From assembly GCA_047619485.1 (NCBI GenBank), contig JBLHKE010000317.1, forward strand, positions 1 to 8,571: a stretch of DNA of 8,571 nucleotides. Direction: 5' to 3'. The notes below the pieces were generated by a model. It did no database searches, was not told the DNA's origin, and saw only the letters and a list, made by a program, of their open reading frames with translations. Of this stretch, positions 1 to 5,746 are shown piece after piece. Source of the stretch: JBLHKE01 sp047619485 (lineage in GTDB: Bacteria; Verrucomicrobiota; Verrucomicrobiia; Verrucomicrobiales; DEV007). Position numbers and translations under genes: made by a program. The first letter of the stretch is position 1. Every line of letters starts with the position of its first letter.

Positions 1-970
1 ACTGCTCGCCGATGATACGGAAGATGGCGTAAAAGATGAAGAAGCAGGCGGTGAGGATGCCGTAGGGGAGTTGCTTCCACTTGAGGCGGATGGCGAAGAG
101 GATGAGGAACAGCGCGAGGCCTTCTAAGAGAGCCTGGTAGATCTGCGAGGGGTGGCGGTAGTTGAGGAAGGGGCTGATGGCTTCGCGGAGGAGATCGTTA
201 TCGCGGGAGAGCTCGATAATTGGTTGGATGTCGTTGGCCTGCGGGTCGATTGCGGTTGTCGCTGAAAACAGTTCGTTGTTGAGGGCGTTGTCGATGAGGC
301 TCGCGATTCTCTGGTTCTCACCAGCAAGCGCGACGACCTGTTCGAGACTTTGTGGCTGATGATCGACGCTGGCGGCATCGGCGACGAGTTGGATGATCTG
401 ATCGGCCGGAACGACGCGCTCGATCTGCTCGCTAGTCCGAGGCATCTCGTGGAGTTCTGAAGGGAATTTCATCGCCCATGGGGTGGCATTTTTGGTAGTG
501 ATATTTCCCCACAGTTCGCCATTGATGAAGTTCGCGCAGCGCACGATGGCGATTCCCATCGGGGCGACGACGCAGAGGTTGTCACCGATGTGACGCCAGT
601 GGAGTTTGTGGCGCCAGGCGAAATAGAGCGTGAACAAGGTGAGGCCAGCGATGCCGCCATGGCTGGCCATGCCGCCGTCGAGAAAGCGGAAGAAAATCAG
701 CGGGTTGGCGAAGAACTCCTTCGGCGAGTAGAGCAGCATGTAGCCGATCCGGCCGCCAAGGAACACGCCGAAGACCGCGCAGTAGGTAATGAAGTCGGTG
801 AGTTTCTCCTCTGGTAACTCCGAGTAGCCGCGGCGGATGAGGAATCGCAGCAGGTAGTAGCCGGCGATAAAGGCGAAGACGTAGGAGAGGCCGTACCAGC
901 GGATGCCCCAGTTCTCGCTGAAGCGGATGAGGAAGGGGCTGAGGTTGTGGATGGAGTCGGCGAGAGGCAC
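1..970 (-). CDS. lgt: Prolipoprotein diacylglyceryl transferase (partial, C-terminus off window)
   Basis: Lgt is an inner-membrane enzyme that moves diacylglycerol from phosphatidylglycerol to the lipobox cysteine of prolipoproteins, the first step of lipoprotein maturation. Read from a GTG at 970, the frame stays open to the window edge (323 residues visible). Family signatures appear in order: WYGLSYVFAF (25-34), FLDGGMASHGG (96-106), RCANFINGELWG (144-155), HPSQIYQALLEG (273-284) and RIIGEQ (318-323, at the edge). H104, R144, N147, E152 and G155 sit one position beyond E. coli H103, R143, N146, E151 and G154. This match supports the GTG start, although no Shine-Dalgarno sequence precedes it and an in-frame TTG lies 12 codons upstream. 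Residues of about 170-270 are a polar, Gln/Asn/Asp-rich insertion that places HPSQ about 75 residues later than in E. coli. The last transmembrane part is outside the window. The family call is very secure; the start is moderately so. Confidence 0.96.
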   Translation of the reverse strand, partial: MPLADSIHNLSPFLIRFSENWGIRWYGLSYVFAFIAGYYLLRFLIRRGYSELPEEKLTDFITYCAVFGVFLGGRIGYMLLYSPKEFFANPLIFFRFLDGGMASHGGIAGLTLFTLYFAWRHKLHWRHIGDNLCVVAPMGIAIVRCANFINGELWGNITTKNATPWAMKFPSELHEMPRTSEQIERVVPADQIIQLVADAASVDHQPQSLEQVVALAGENQRIASLIDNALNNELFSATTAIDPQANDIQPIIELSRDNDLLREAISPFLNYRHPSQIYQALLEGLALFLILFAIRLKWKQLPYGILTACFFIFYAIFRIIGEQ

Positions 971-978
971 TTGCCGAA

Positions 979-1006
979 ATGGTAGCGGGTCGGTTGGGAA
1001 TCTCAA
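979..1006 (-). promoter_or_regulatory. Candidate sigma-70-type promoter for lgt
   Basis: On the minus strand TTGAGA (1006-1001) and TACCAT (984-979) are separated by 16 bases. Only eight bases lie between the -10-like box and the GTG start of lgt, so a transcript from it would begin at or within a few bases of the start codon. The matches to consensus are partial and were found by eye, so this is a suggestion only. Confidence 0.25.
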
Positions 1007-1034
1007 CTGATTCTGGTAGGTTGGCGATCGATGC

Positions 1035-1075
1035 GGCGTAGCACGGAGTTGCGCTTCGTCGGGTTTCGCTGCGCC
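1035..1075. repeat. REP-like imperfect palindrome
   Basis: The ends GGCGTAGC (1035-1042) and GCTGCGCC (1068-1075) pair over eight positions with one G-T wobble. Inside, CGTAGCACGGAGTTGC (1037-1052) recurs as an exact 16-base inverted copy at 1344-1359, on the other side of the same spacer. A terminal stem combined with a second copy nearby is the usual look of a dispersed extragenic palindrome. Only two copies are visible here, so genome-wide dispersal is inferred. Confidence 0.5.
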
Positions 1076-1335
1076 GAGTTAAGTGAAGCGCGGATGCGAC
1101 CCAAGGAGTATGGGACGTCTCGCCCAGATCCTTCAACCTACACCCCTCGGAAATTCCTCGAAATCTGGCGCGGTGGCTGAACTCGCCACAGACGGTTGCA
1201 AAACTGGCGGCAGCTAGGTCTAGCTTTCAAACCGCTGGATGCATCGCTCAGGTTGTTTGCTCACCGCAGGCAAGCAGAGAGGGGATACAGTGCTGCCTGT
1301 GGCCGGAGAGGGCGGGCAGTGTTGGCGGTGCAACC

Positions 1336-1359
1336 CACGGAGTGCAACTCCGTGCTACG
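1336..1359. repeat. Perfect palindrome containing the second copy of the 16-base repeat
   Basis: CACGGAGT (1336-1343) and ACTCCGTG (1347-1354) are perfect inverted repeats around a GCA centre. The 16 bases GCAACTCCGTGCTACG (1344-1359) are the exact reverse complement of 1037-1052. A transcript reading into the spacer from either side would fold this as an eight-pair hairpin. It could be a REP unit or a palindromic binding site; the second copy about 290 bases away favours a repeat. Confidence 0.5.
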
Positions 1360-1375
1360 GCTGCGCCACGCTGGA

Positions 1376-1403
1376 GCCGAGCAGACAAGAGTGTCCGCTC
1401 GGC
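1376..1403 (-). terminator. Strong hairpin just after the sulfatase-like gene, possible terminator or REP unit
   Basis: GCCGAGC (1376-1382) pairs with GCTCGGC (1397-1403). After one A/C mismatch, GACA (1384-1387) pairs with TGTC (1392-1395) around an AGAG loop. It begins six bases beyond the stop codon of the 1410-3872 gene, the right place to end or protect that transcript. On the minus strand no T-run follows, so it is not a textbook intrinsic terminator. It may instead stabilise the 3' end or belong to the same extragenic palindrome family as its neighbour. Confidence 0.45.
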
Positions 1404-1409
1404 GGATGT

Positions 1410-3872
1410 TTATTTCTCTGCGACGACGTCTTCGTCTTTCTCGTCGTTTCCTTCTGAATCAGGCTCGGGCGGCGCGCCGAAGGACTTGAAGAAGCGCGAG
1501 GTGCTCAGCGGGTAGCGCTGGCGGAGGAATTCGGTGTGGCTTAGCTCACCGCGCTCTTCGAGGAAGGTGAGCGGTTGATCGTTGAGGTCGGTGTAGTTGG
1601 CCAGGAAGAGTTTGTCCGGGGTGCCACCCTCCCAGAGACCCTGGAAGGTGAAGTTCGCTTTGACGCCATCTTTGATGATACTCACACCGACGTTGGAGGT
1701 GCCGCGGTGGATTGTGCTGATCACCGTCTCGCCCGGGTGTTCTCTGAGGACGCTGTTTCCGGAGAGGTTGGTGATGTATTTTTCATCAAGACCGAGCATA
1801 TCGAGGAGGCTCGGCATGATGTCGAGGTGGCTGACTTGGTGCTGCGGGATCGGCGTTTCCATCCAGCTCGGCCACTTGATCATGATCGGGACGTTGGTCT
1901 GTTCTTTTTTCAAGGTCGAGCAGTGGAACCAGCTGCCGTGCTCTTGGAATTCCTCACCGTGGTCGCCGGTGATGATGATGGTGGCGTCGTCATAGCGATC
2001 TTCGAACTTGAGGAAGTTGATGAAGTCCTCGATCTGGTGATCCATCCAGTTGACCGAGTTGTGGTAGCGTTTCTGCACTTCGATGATCTGCTCTGGGGAA
2101 GGGCTGACGTTGGTGTAATTGATGGTCGCATCGCAGTTCCCGTGGATCGGGGCGAAATCTTGCTCCGGCCAGTAGTAGTTGTAGTGCGGCGAGTCGAAAG
2201 CGATGAAGTGGAAATGGCCGCCCGGCTGCGATTGCCTCACCTGTTTTTTGAGTTCGTCGACAATGATCATCTCGCGTTCCGGGAAGGCGAGTTCGCCCGG
2301 GAGTTGGTTCGAGTCGCGGAAGGCGTCGGCGAGTTTGTGGTCGGTGCCAAAATTGAGTTCGCCGAGCGACTTGTAGCCCAAGTCGCACACGGCGCGCGCG
2401 CTGGTCTTGTAGCCGAGCGTTTTTAGGAGCCGGACAGGATAAGCGCCCGGGAGGCCTTCGGGGGTCTCGGCACCTTTGACAGTATCTGCCCAATGCAGTG
2501 CGAGCCGGCTGTGGAAGAGGGTGAACCAAGAGAGTGGGGTGCAGTTCGACCCGGCGTAGGTCTGCTCGAAGGCCTGGCAATCGGTGTTGGCGAAGCGGTA
2601 GACGAATGGGGTGATCTCCTCGCTGATCGAGTCGGAGCGCCAGCTCTCGACCATCAGGATGTAGATATCGGGCTTACGCTCTAGCTCTGGCAGCAGCGCC
2701 GCCTCAGCGAGTAGTTGTTCGTTGGCGTCGATCTCTTGGGGGTCGATGAGCTCGACCGGGATGGTTTCGAGGCCCTGTGGGGGGGAGAATAAACCGAAGT
2801 GGACACCGAAGACCTTGTGCTCTTTCTGCCAGATCTCGGTGCGTTTGGTGGCCATGCTCAGACCCTGTTCGGCAATCGTGAACAACCAGACGAGGCCGAA
2901 GGCGAGCGCGGTGGGAACGGTGCGCAGCCGGCAGTGGCCGAGCTTCTGGGAGACCGTCTGTAGGAGCAGGAAGAACCCGAAGCAGGCGGCGGCGACAAGG
3001 AGTAGAAACGCTGCGGACTGCAGCGGTGTGATATCGATTCCCGAGGCGGCGAGCTCTTGGGTGAGATCGAAGCGACCCGACAGTGTGAAGTCGTTGAATA
3101 CCTCGACCAGTGATTTGTTCCATGACTGCCGGACGAAGAATGCGGAGATGGCGATGAACGGGATGACCGAGGCTGCCGCGAGTACCATCCAGCGCAGCAA
3201 GCGCGGTGCGAGGGCGAGTAGCGCCTGGACGACTAGGACAAGTGCGAGGGTGAACGCTGCGTTGGTCACGAGTCGACCGCAAGAGAGCGCGAGGATCTCT
3301 AGTGGGCTCGCGCCGCTGATATCGCTGATGGTGTAGAGATCTTTGACGACGAGCGTGATGAATACCAACAGCCAGAACAAGCCGTTGAACGGCCACGGCT
3401 GTCGCGCAACTGCGCGGAAGCGATTGAACAGCCGGGTGAGCAGAGGTTTCTTGGAAGCCTCGCGCTGCGAGCGGAGAATGCAGATCGACGAGTGGGTAAT
3501 CCACCCGAGCAAGGTGGCGACGCCAGCGAGGTAGGGGACGAGATTCGCGGTTGGCAGGACGAGGCTGGTGACTAGCAGAGCGGCGACGAGCCAGAGCAGG
3601 AAGGTCGTGCTGCGATTTAGCTTCTGGTCTAGGTACCGATCGCTCCGTGAGAGGATCCGGTATAGGCGGGTGATCCCTGCCACGAGAAGGATCCCGGCGA
3701 CGACGAGAGCAGTTCCGATGAGGATGTTGTAACCAAAGCCGCCGTTGCCGTGTTTGAAGAAGAGTTGGAACGGCACTTGGAACACGAGGGTGCCCGCAAC
3801 CCAAGCAGGTAGAAGTGCCCTTTGCCAACTCACTTGCCGAGAGTCGGACGGAATGGCGTCATGTGGCCCCAT
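1410..3872 (-). CDS. Membrane-anchored sulfatase/LtaS-like alkaline-phosphatase-superfamily enzyme
   Basis: The 820-residue protein has about nine hydrophobic segments (roughly 20-39, 46-70, 89-108, 109-131, 163-180, 193-222, 227-248, 285-305 and 319-336), then a large domain that should face the periplasm. That domain resembles the Sulfatase family (PF00884) in the arrangement of LtaS, YejM/PbgA and phosphoethanolamine transferases. Visible motifs are the strand with MVESW (E409, probable metal ligand), AGSNCTPLSWFTLFHS (440-455, probable nucleophile T445), SPH (H563), GDHGEEF (D637 and H638, metal ligands) and WFHCST (H650). The acidic tail from about 801 looks disordered. With these residues kept, catalysis is plausible, probably transfer or hydrolysis of a phospho- or sulfo-group on an envelope lipid or glycan. 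The substrate cannot be read from sequence. The ATG at 3872 is the first reasonable start before the first hydrophobic segment; the bases before it hold no clear ribosome-binding site. It lies 185 bases downstream of the TIM-barrel gene on the same strand. Confidence 0.85.
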   Translation of the reverse strand: MGPHDAIPSDSRQVSWQRALLPAWVAGTLVFQVPFQLFFKHGNGGFGYNILIGTALVVAGILLVAGITRLYRILSRSDRYLDQKLNRSTTFLLWLVAALLVTSLVLPTANLVPYLAGVATLLGWITHSSICILRSQREASKKPLLTRLFNRFRAVARQPWPFNGLFWLLVFITLVVKDLYTISDISGASPLEILALSCGRLVTNAAFTLALVLVVQALLALAPRLLRWMVLAAASVIPFIAISAFFVRQSWNKSLVEVFNDFTLSGRFDLTQELAASGIDITPLQSAAFLLLVAAACFGFFLLLQTVSQKLGHCRLRTVPTALAFGLVWLFTIAEQGLSMATKRTEIWQKEHKVFGVHFGLFSPPQGLETIPVELIDPQEIDANEQLLAEAALLPELERKPDIYILMVESWRSDSISEEITPFVYRFANTDCQAFEQTYAGSNCTPLSWFTLFHSRLALHWADTVKGAETPEGLPGAYPVRLLKTLGYKTSARAVCDLGYKSLGELNFGTDHKLADAFRDSNQLPGELAFPEREMIIVDELKKQVRQSQPGGHFHFIAFDSPHYNYYWPEQDFAPIHGNCDATINYTNVSPSPEQIIEVQKRYHNSVNWMDHQIEDFINFLKFEDRYDDATIIITGDHGEEFQEHGSWFHCSTLKKEQTNVPIMIKWPSWMETPIPQHQVSHLDIMPSLLDMLGLDEKYITNLSGNSVLREHPGETVISTIHRGTSNVGVSIIKDGVKANFTFQGLWEGGTPDKLFLANYTDLNDQPLTFLEERGELSHTEFLRQRYPLSTSRFFKSFGAPPEPDSEGNDEKDEDVVAEK

Positions 3873-3899
3873 GTTTGTCAGTGTTAGTTTCCTGTCGGT

Positions 3900-3917
3900 C
3901 GGCTGAGTGCGCAGCCG
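3900..3917 (-). other. Leader hairpin upstream of the sulfatase-like gene
   Basis: CGGCTG (3900-3905) and CAGCCG (3912-3917) form a six-pair GC-rich stem with a six-base loop, about 28 bases before the ATG at 3872. If the promoter candidate at 3930-3957 is right, the hairpin lies in the untranslated leader. No ribosome-binding site is sequestered by it, so any role is unknown. Confidence 0.3.
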
Positions 3918-3929
3918 GACGACGGCCCT

Positions 3930-3957
3930 ATGGTATCGCGATTGGCAATTGATTCAA
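3930..3957 (-). promoter_or_regulatory. Candidate promoter for the sulfatase-like gene
   Basis: On the minus strand TTGAAT (3957-3952) and TACCAT (3935-3930) are spaced by 16 bases. The -10-like hexamer and spacing are the same as in the candidate upstream of lgt. It sits in the 185-base, relatively AT-rich gap (3873-4057) after the TIM-barrel gene. If used, it gives the sulfatase-like gene its own transcript with a leader of about 50 bases. Found by eye. Confidence 0.3.
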
Positions 3958-4057
3958 GTTTTTCAGCGAACGCGATGATTCGCGCAAATGGAATAAATCC
4001 ATTCCGTGTAAGGCATTGACTGTAAAGGCTTTGAGATATTTATGAAAACTCTCATTT

Positions 4058-5029
4058 TTAGAAATGCTCTCGCAGCATCGCCAAGCTCTTAGCGCAGCTT
4101 TCGATCGGGTCGGCTTTGCCCTCGAACTCAAGCGAGATCCAACCCTTGAAATTCACCTTACCTAGGGTCTCGGCGACCTTGGCGTAGTCGATGTCTAGCG
4201 TGTACCAGCGCCCGCCGCCGTAGTAGGTTTTGGCTTGCAGAAAGACGGTCTTGGGTGCGAGCATTTTCTGTTTCGGGTAAGCATCTTCTAGGAAGTTCCC
4301 AGTGTCGAGGGTGACCTGCAACCAGGGCGAGTCGATTTCGTCGACGATACGCATCACACCTTCCGGGGTCAGGCCGAGCCCCCAGTGGTTTTCGAGGCCG
4401 AGGATGACGCCGTAGCGTTCGGCCGCTGGGATGAGCTTCTCGATCGAGTCGATCACCCACTTGAATCCGTCCTCGTCGCTGAAGCCCTCCAGGCGCGGCT
4501 CGATGCCCTTGTTCTTCATCAGTTCGTCGAAATTTTTCGAGGTGCCCCAGCGTCCGGTGTTGATACGGATCGTGGGGATTCCCATCGAATTGGCCTGTTG
4601 CACGTAGAAAATCGTCTGCTCGACATTGTGCCGGCGGACGTATTTGTCTGGGTCGACAAAGTCCTGGTGGGTCGAAAGCCCCATCAGCGGAAGGCCGTTG
4701 AGGAAGGCGTGGCGTTTTAGTTTCTGTGCGTAGGTGTTAGAGAAATCATCCATCTGCACCTGTAGGATCTCGACGCCATCGAAGCCTTGTTCCGCAGCGA
4801 GGTCGATGCATTTCTCGATTGGCTTTAGTTCGTCGTGCCGACCGAACCCCCAGTAGCTGTAAGTCGAGACGCCGATACTGTGGCGACGGGTGGGTTTTTC
4901 CTTCGCTGGTTTTTCTTGAGCGAGTGCTTGGGTCGTCGCTGCGATGCTTCCAGTGCCGAGTCCGAGGGTTGCGGCCTTGAGAAATTGGCGGCGTGGGTGA
5001 AGTTTTGGGTTGGGGATTGGATCGCTCAT
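4058..5029 (-). CDS. Tat-exported sugar phosphate isomerase/epimerase-like TIM-barrel protein
   Basis: The 323-residue protein starts with a Tat signal: R13-R14 in HPRRQFLKAA, a hydrophobic stretch to about 33, and a likely cleavage after A37 (QALA|QE). The rest is a xylose-isomerase-like TIM barrel (AP_endonuc_2, PF01261), from VSTYSYWGFGR (54-64) through GFDGVEI (82-88) to SLEFEGKADP (299-308). Predicted metal or catalytic positions are E213 in LGLENHWG, D242 in LDTGNF and E301 in SLEFEG. The histidine often found in the next strand of epimerases appears to be Q265 in FLQAKTYYGGG. It probably isomerises or epimerises a sugar or keto-sugar in the periplasm, but the substrate is unknown. I chose the ATG at 5029, not the upstream ATG at 5122, because it puts the twin arginines at the normal distance from the N-terminus. 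No Shine-Dalgarno sequence precedes it. It is divergent from the pseudogene at 5152-5746. Confidence 0.88.
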   Translation of the reverse strand: MSDPIPNPKLHPRRQFLKAATLGLGTGSIAATTQALAQEKPAKEKPTRRHSIGVSTYSYWGFGRHDELKPIEKCIDLAAEQGFDGVEILQVQMDDFSNTYAQKLKRHAFLNGLPLMGLSTHQDFVDPDKYVRRHNVEQTIFYVQQANSMGIPTIRINTGRWGTSKNFDELMKNKGIEPRLEGFSDEDGFKWVIDSIEKLIPAAERYGVILGLENHWGLGLTPEGVMRIVDEIDSPWLQVTLDTGNFLEDAYPKQKMLAPKTVFLQAKTYYGGGRWYTLDIDYAKVAETLGKVNFKGWISLEFEGKADPIESCAKSLAMLREHF

Positions 5030-5036
5030 TGGGACT

Positions 5037-5066
5037 ATTTTAACAGAGAGTCGATAGGCTTGTCCC
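5037..5066 (-). promoter_or_regulatory. Candidate promoter for the TIM-barrel gene
   Basis: On the minus strand GGGACA (5066-5061) and TAAAAT (5042-5037) are spaced by 18 bases. The -10-like box ends only seven bases before the ATG at 5029, and no Shine-Dalgarno sequence lies in between. A transcript from here would have almost no leader. The TAAAAT match is good but the -35 match is partial. Confidence 0.3.
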
Positions 5067-5080
5067 GAAAATACTAGCCC

Positions 5081-5111
5081 TTGACCAGAAAGCATCCGAA
5101 CCGCAGTTATT
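5081..5111 (+). promoter_or_regulatory. Weak candidate promoter of the decayed membrane gene
   Basis: TTGACC (5081-5086) is a good -35-like box, 19 bases before GTTATT (5106-5111), a poor -10. It faces the pseudogene in the divergent spacer 5030-5151. The spacing is long and the -10 weak, so this is tentative, and the promoter may itself be decaying. Confidence 0.2.
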
Positions 5112-5151
5112 CGCCGTGGCACGCAAAAATTATTCGAACGAGGAACCCACT

Positions 5152-5746
5152 ATGGAAGAACCATCATCAGACAACTTAAAGTAGCTCCTGACGCGACTGT
5201 TTCGCACGGTGCTTTTCCTAGGCGCGCTCACCATGATTGCGGTGGCGGTGATGCCGTTCATCGGGCAGCCGGGGATCGCTGGGTCAAAACCGACCTTTGG
5301 GCCAGCCGAGTGGATCGCTTGGTGGCTTCCACCCATTGTTCCTACACTTACCGATCGGTGCTGTGATGGTGGTGCTGGTGATGGAACTGGCCGGGTTGGT
5401 GAGCATGGGGCGCTATCGCGGAGGGACGACGCTGGCGCTGTTCTTCGGTGTCGGGATGGGGCTGTTCGCGCTCGTGTTGGGATATTGCCTCTACCTGACG
5501 GGAGACTTCTCTGGCGAACTAGTCTAGGCGCACAAGAAGGCGGGAATCGTTTTCACCCTCCTGCTGATCGCCACCTTCATGGCGAAGTGCTCGGCGGATG
5601 TATTCCCGGAGAAGAATTTTCTGCGCCCGATCTACCTGGTTAGTTTGTTGGCGACGGTCGGGGTGAAGGCCGGCGCTTCCGAGACAGCCACACTCGATGG
5701 GCTGGAGGTCTCGCCAGAGATCACTGCTGCGCTCGAGATCTTGTAG
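5152..5746 (+). pseudogene. Decayed multi-pass membrane protein of the type accompanying planctomycete cytochromes
   Basis: A good ribosome-binding site (GAGGAA, 5140-5145, six bases before the ATG) starts a frame that is broken three times. TAG at 5182-5184 replaces codon 11. A one-base shift near 5326 joins EWIAWWL (plus-strand frame of 5152) to FHPLFLHLPIGAVMV (frame of 5327). TAG at 5525-5527 interrupts GELV and AHKKAG. The second frame then runs to a TAG at 5744-5746. Restored, the product would be about 197 residues with four or five hydrophobic segments (starting near 5205, 5340, 5430, 5550 and 5625). The FHPLFLHLPIG motif resembles the membrane module of large planctomycete/verrucomicrobial c-type cytochrome proteins (DUF2231-like, from memory of the family). 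No heme motif remains, so it may be a short stand-alone version or the remnant of a longer protein. It ends one base before the convergent DUF1501 stop. The broken state is seen directly; the family is inferred. Confidence 0.8.

Larger units (their letters stand above)
971..1409. other. Non-coding spacer between the sulfatase-like gene and lgt
   Basis: This 439-base stretch holds no reading frame that I believe. The short open frames in it lack family features, and those crossing into lgt are out-of-frame shadows. It contains the lgt promoter candidate, a REP-like palindrome at 1035-1075, two adjacent hairpins at 1336-1403, and a weaker imperfect stem at 1267-1299 (CAGGCAAGCA against TGCTGCCTG with one bulged A). 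The part from about 1090 to 1260 shows nothing I can name. Confidence 0.7.

Noticed and set aside
582..1136. A 184-codon minus-strand open frame overlapping lgt
   Set aside because: It is the neighbouring frame of lgt; its Pro/His/Arg/Leu-rich translation has no family feature, while the lgt frame has every expected motif.
1575..2426. A 283-codon plus-strand open frame opposite the sulfatase-like gene
   Set aside because: It lies wholly antisense to a gene with clear catalytic motifs. Its Val/Asp/Glu/Arg-heavy composition is what the complement of GC-rich coding sequence gives, and no family feature or ribosome-binding site was seen.
2704..3828. A 374-codon minus-strand open frame inside the sulfatase-like gene
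   Set aside because: It is a shifted frame of the membrane domain with an Arg/Pro/His-rich translation and no plausible fold, while the true frame has clear hydrophobic segments.
3987..4003. AATGGA/TCCATT hairpin downstream of the TIM-barrel gene as a terminator
   Set aside because: The stem is six mostly AT pairs with no T-run after it on the minus strand, too weak to call.
5030..5122. N-terminal extension of the TIM-barrel protein to the ATG at 5122
   Set aside because: It would put the twin arginines at about residue 44, too far in for a Tat signal, and the added residues show no signal or domain feature.
5315..5330. Programmed frameshift in the membrane gene
   Set aside because: There is no slippery heptamer, no following hairpin and no internal Shine-Dalgarno sequence at the joint.
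5182..5527. Recoding of TAG (for example pyrrolysine) in the membrane gene
   Set aside because: A frameshift near 5326 is also needed to read the protein and no tRNA or recoding element is visible, so ordinary decay explains all three lesions more simply.
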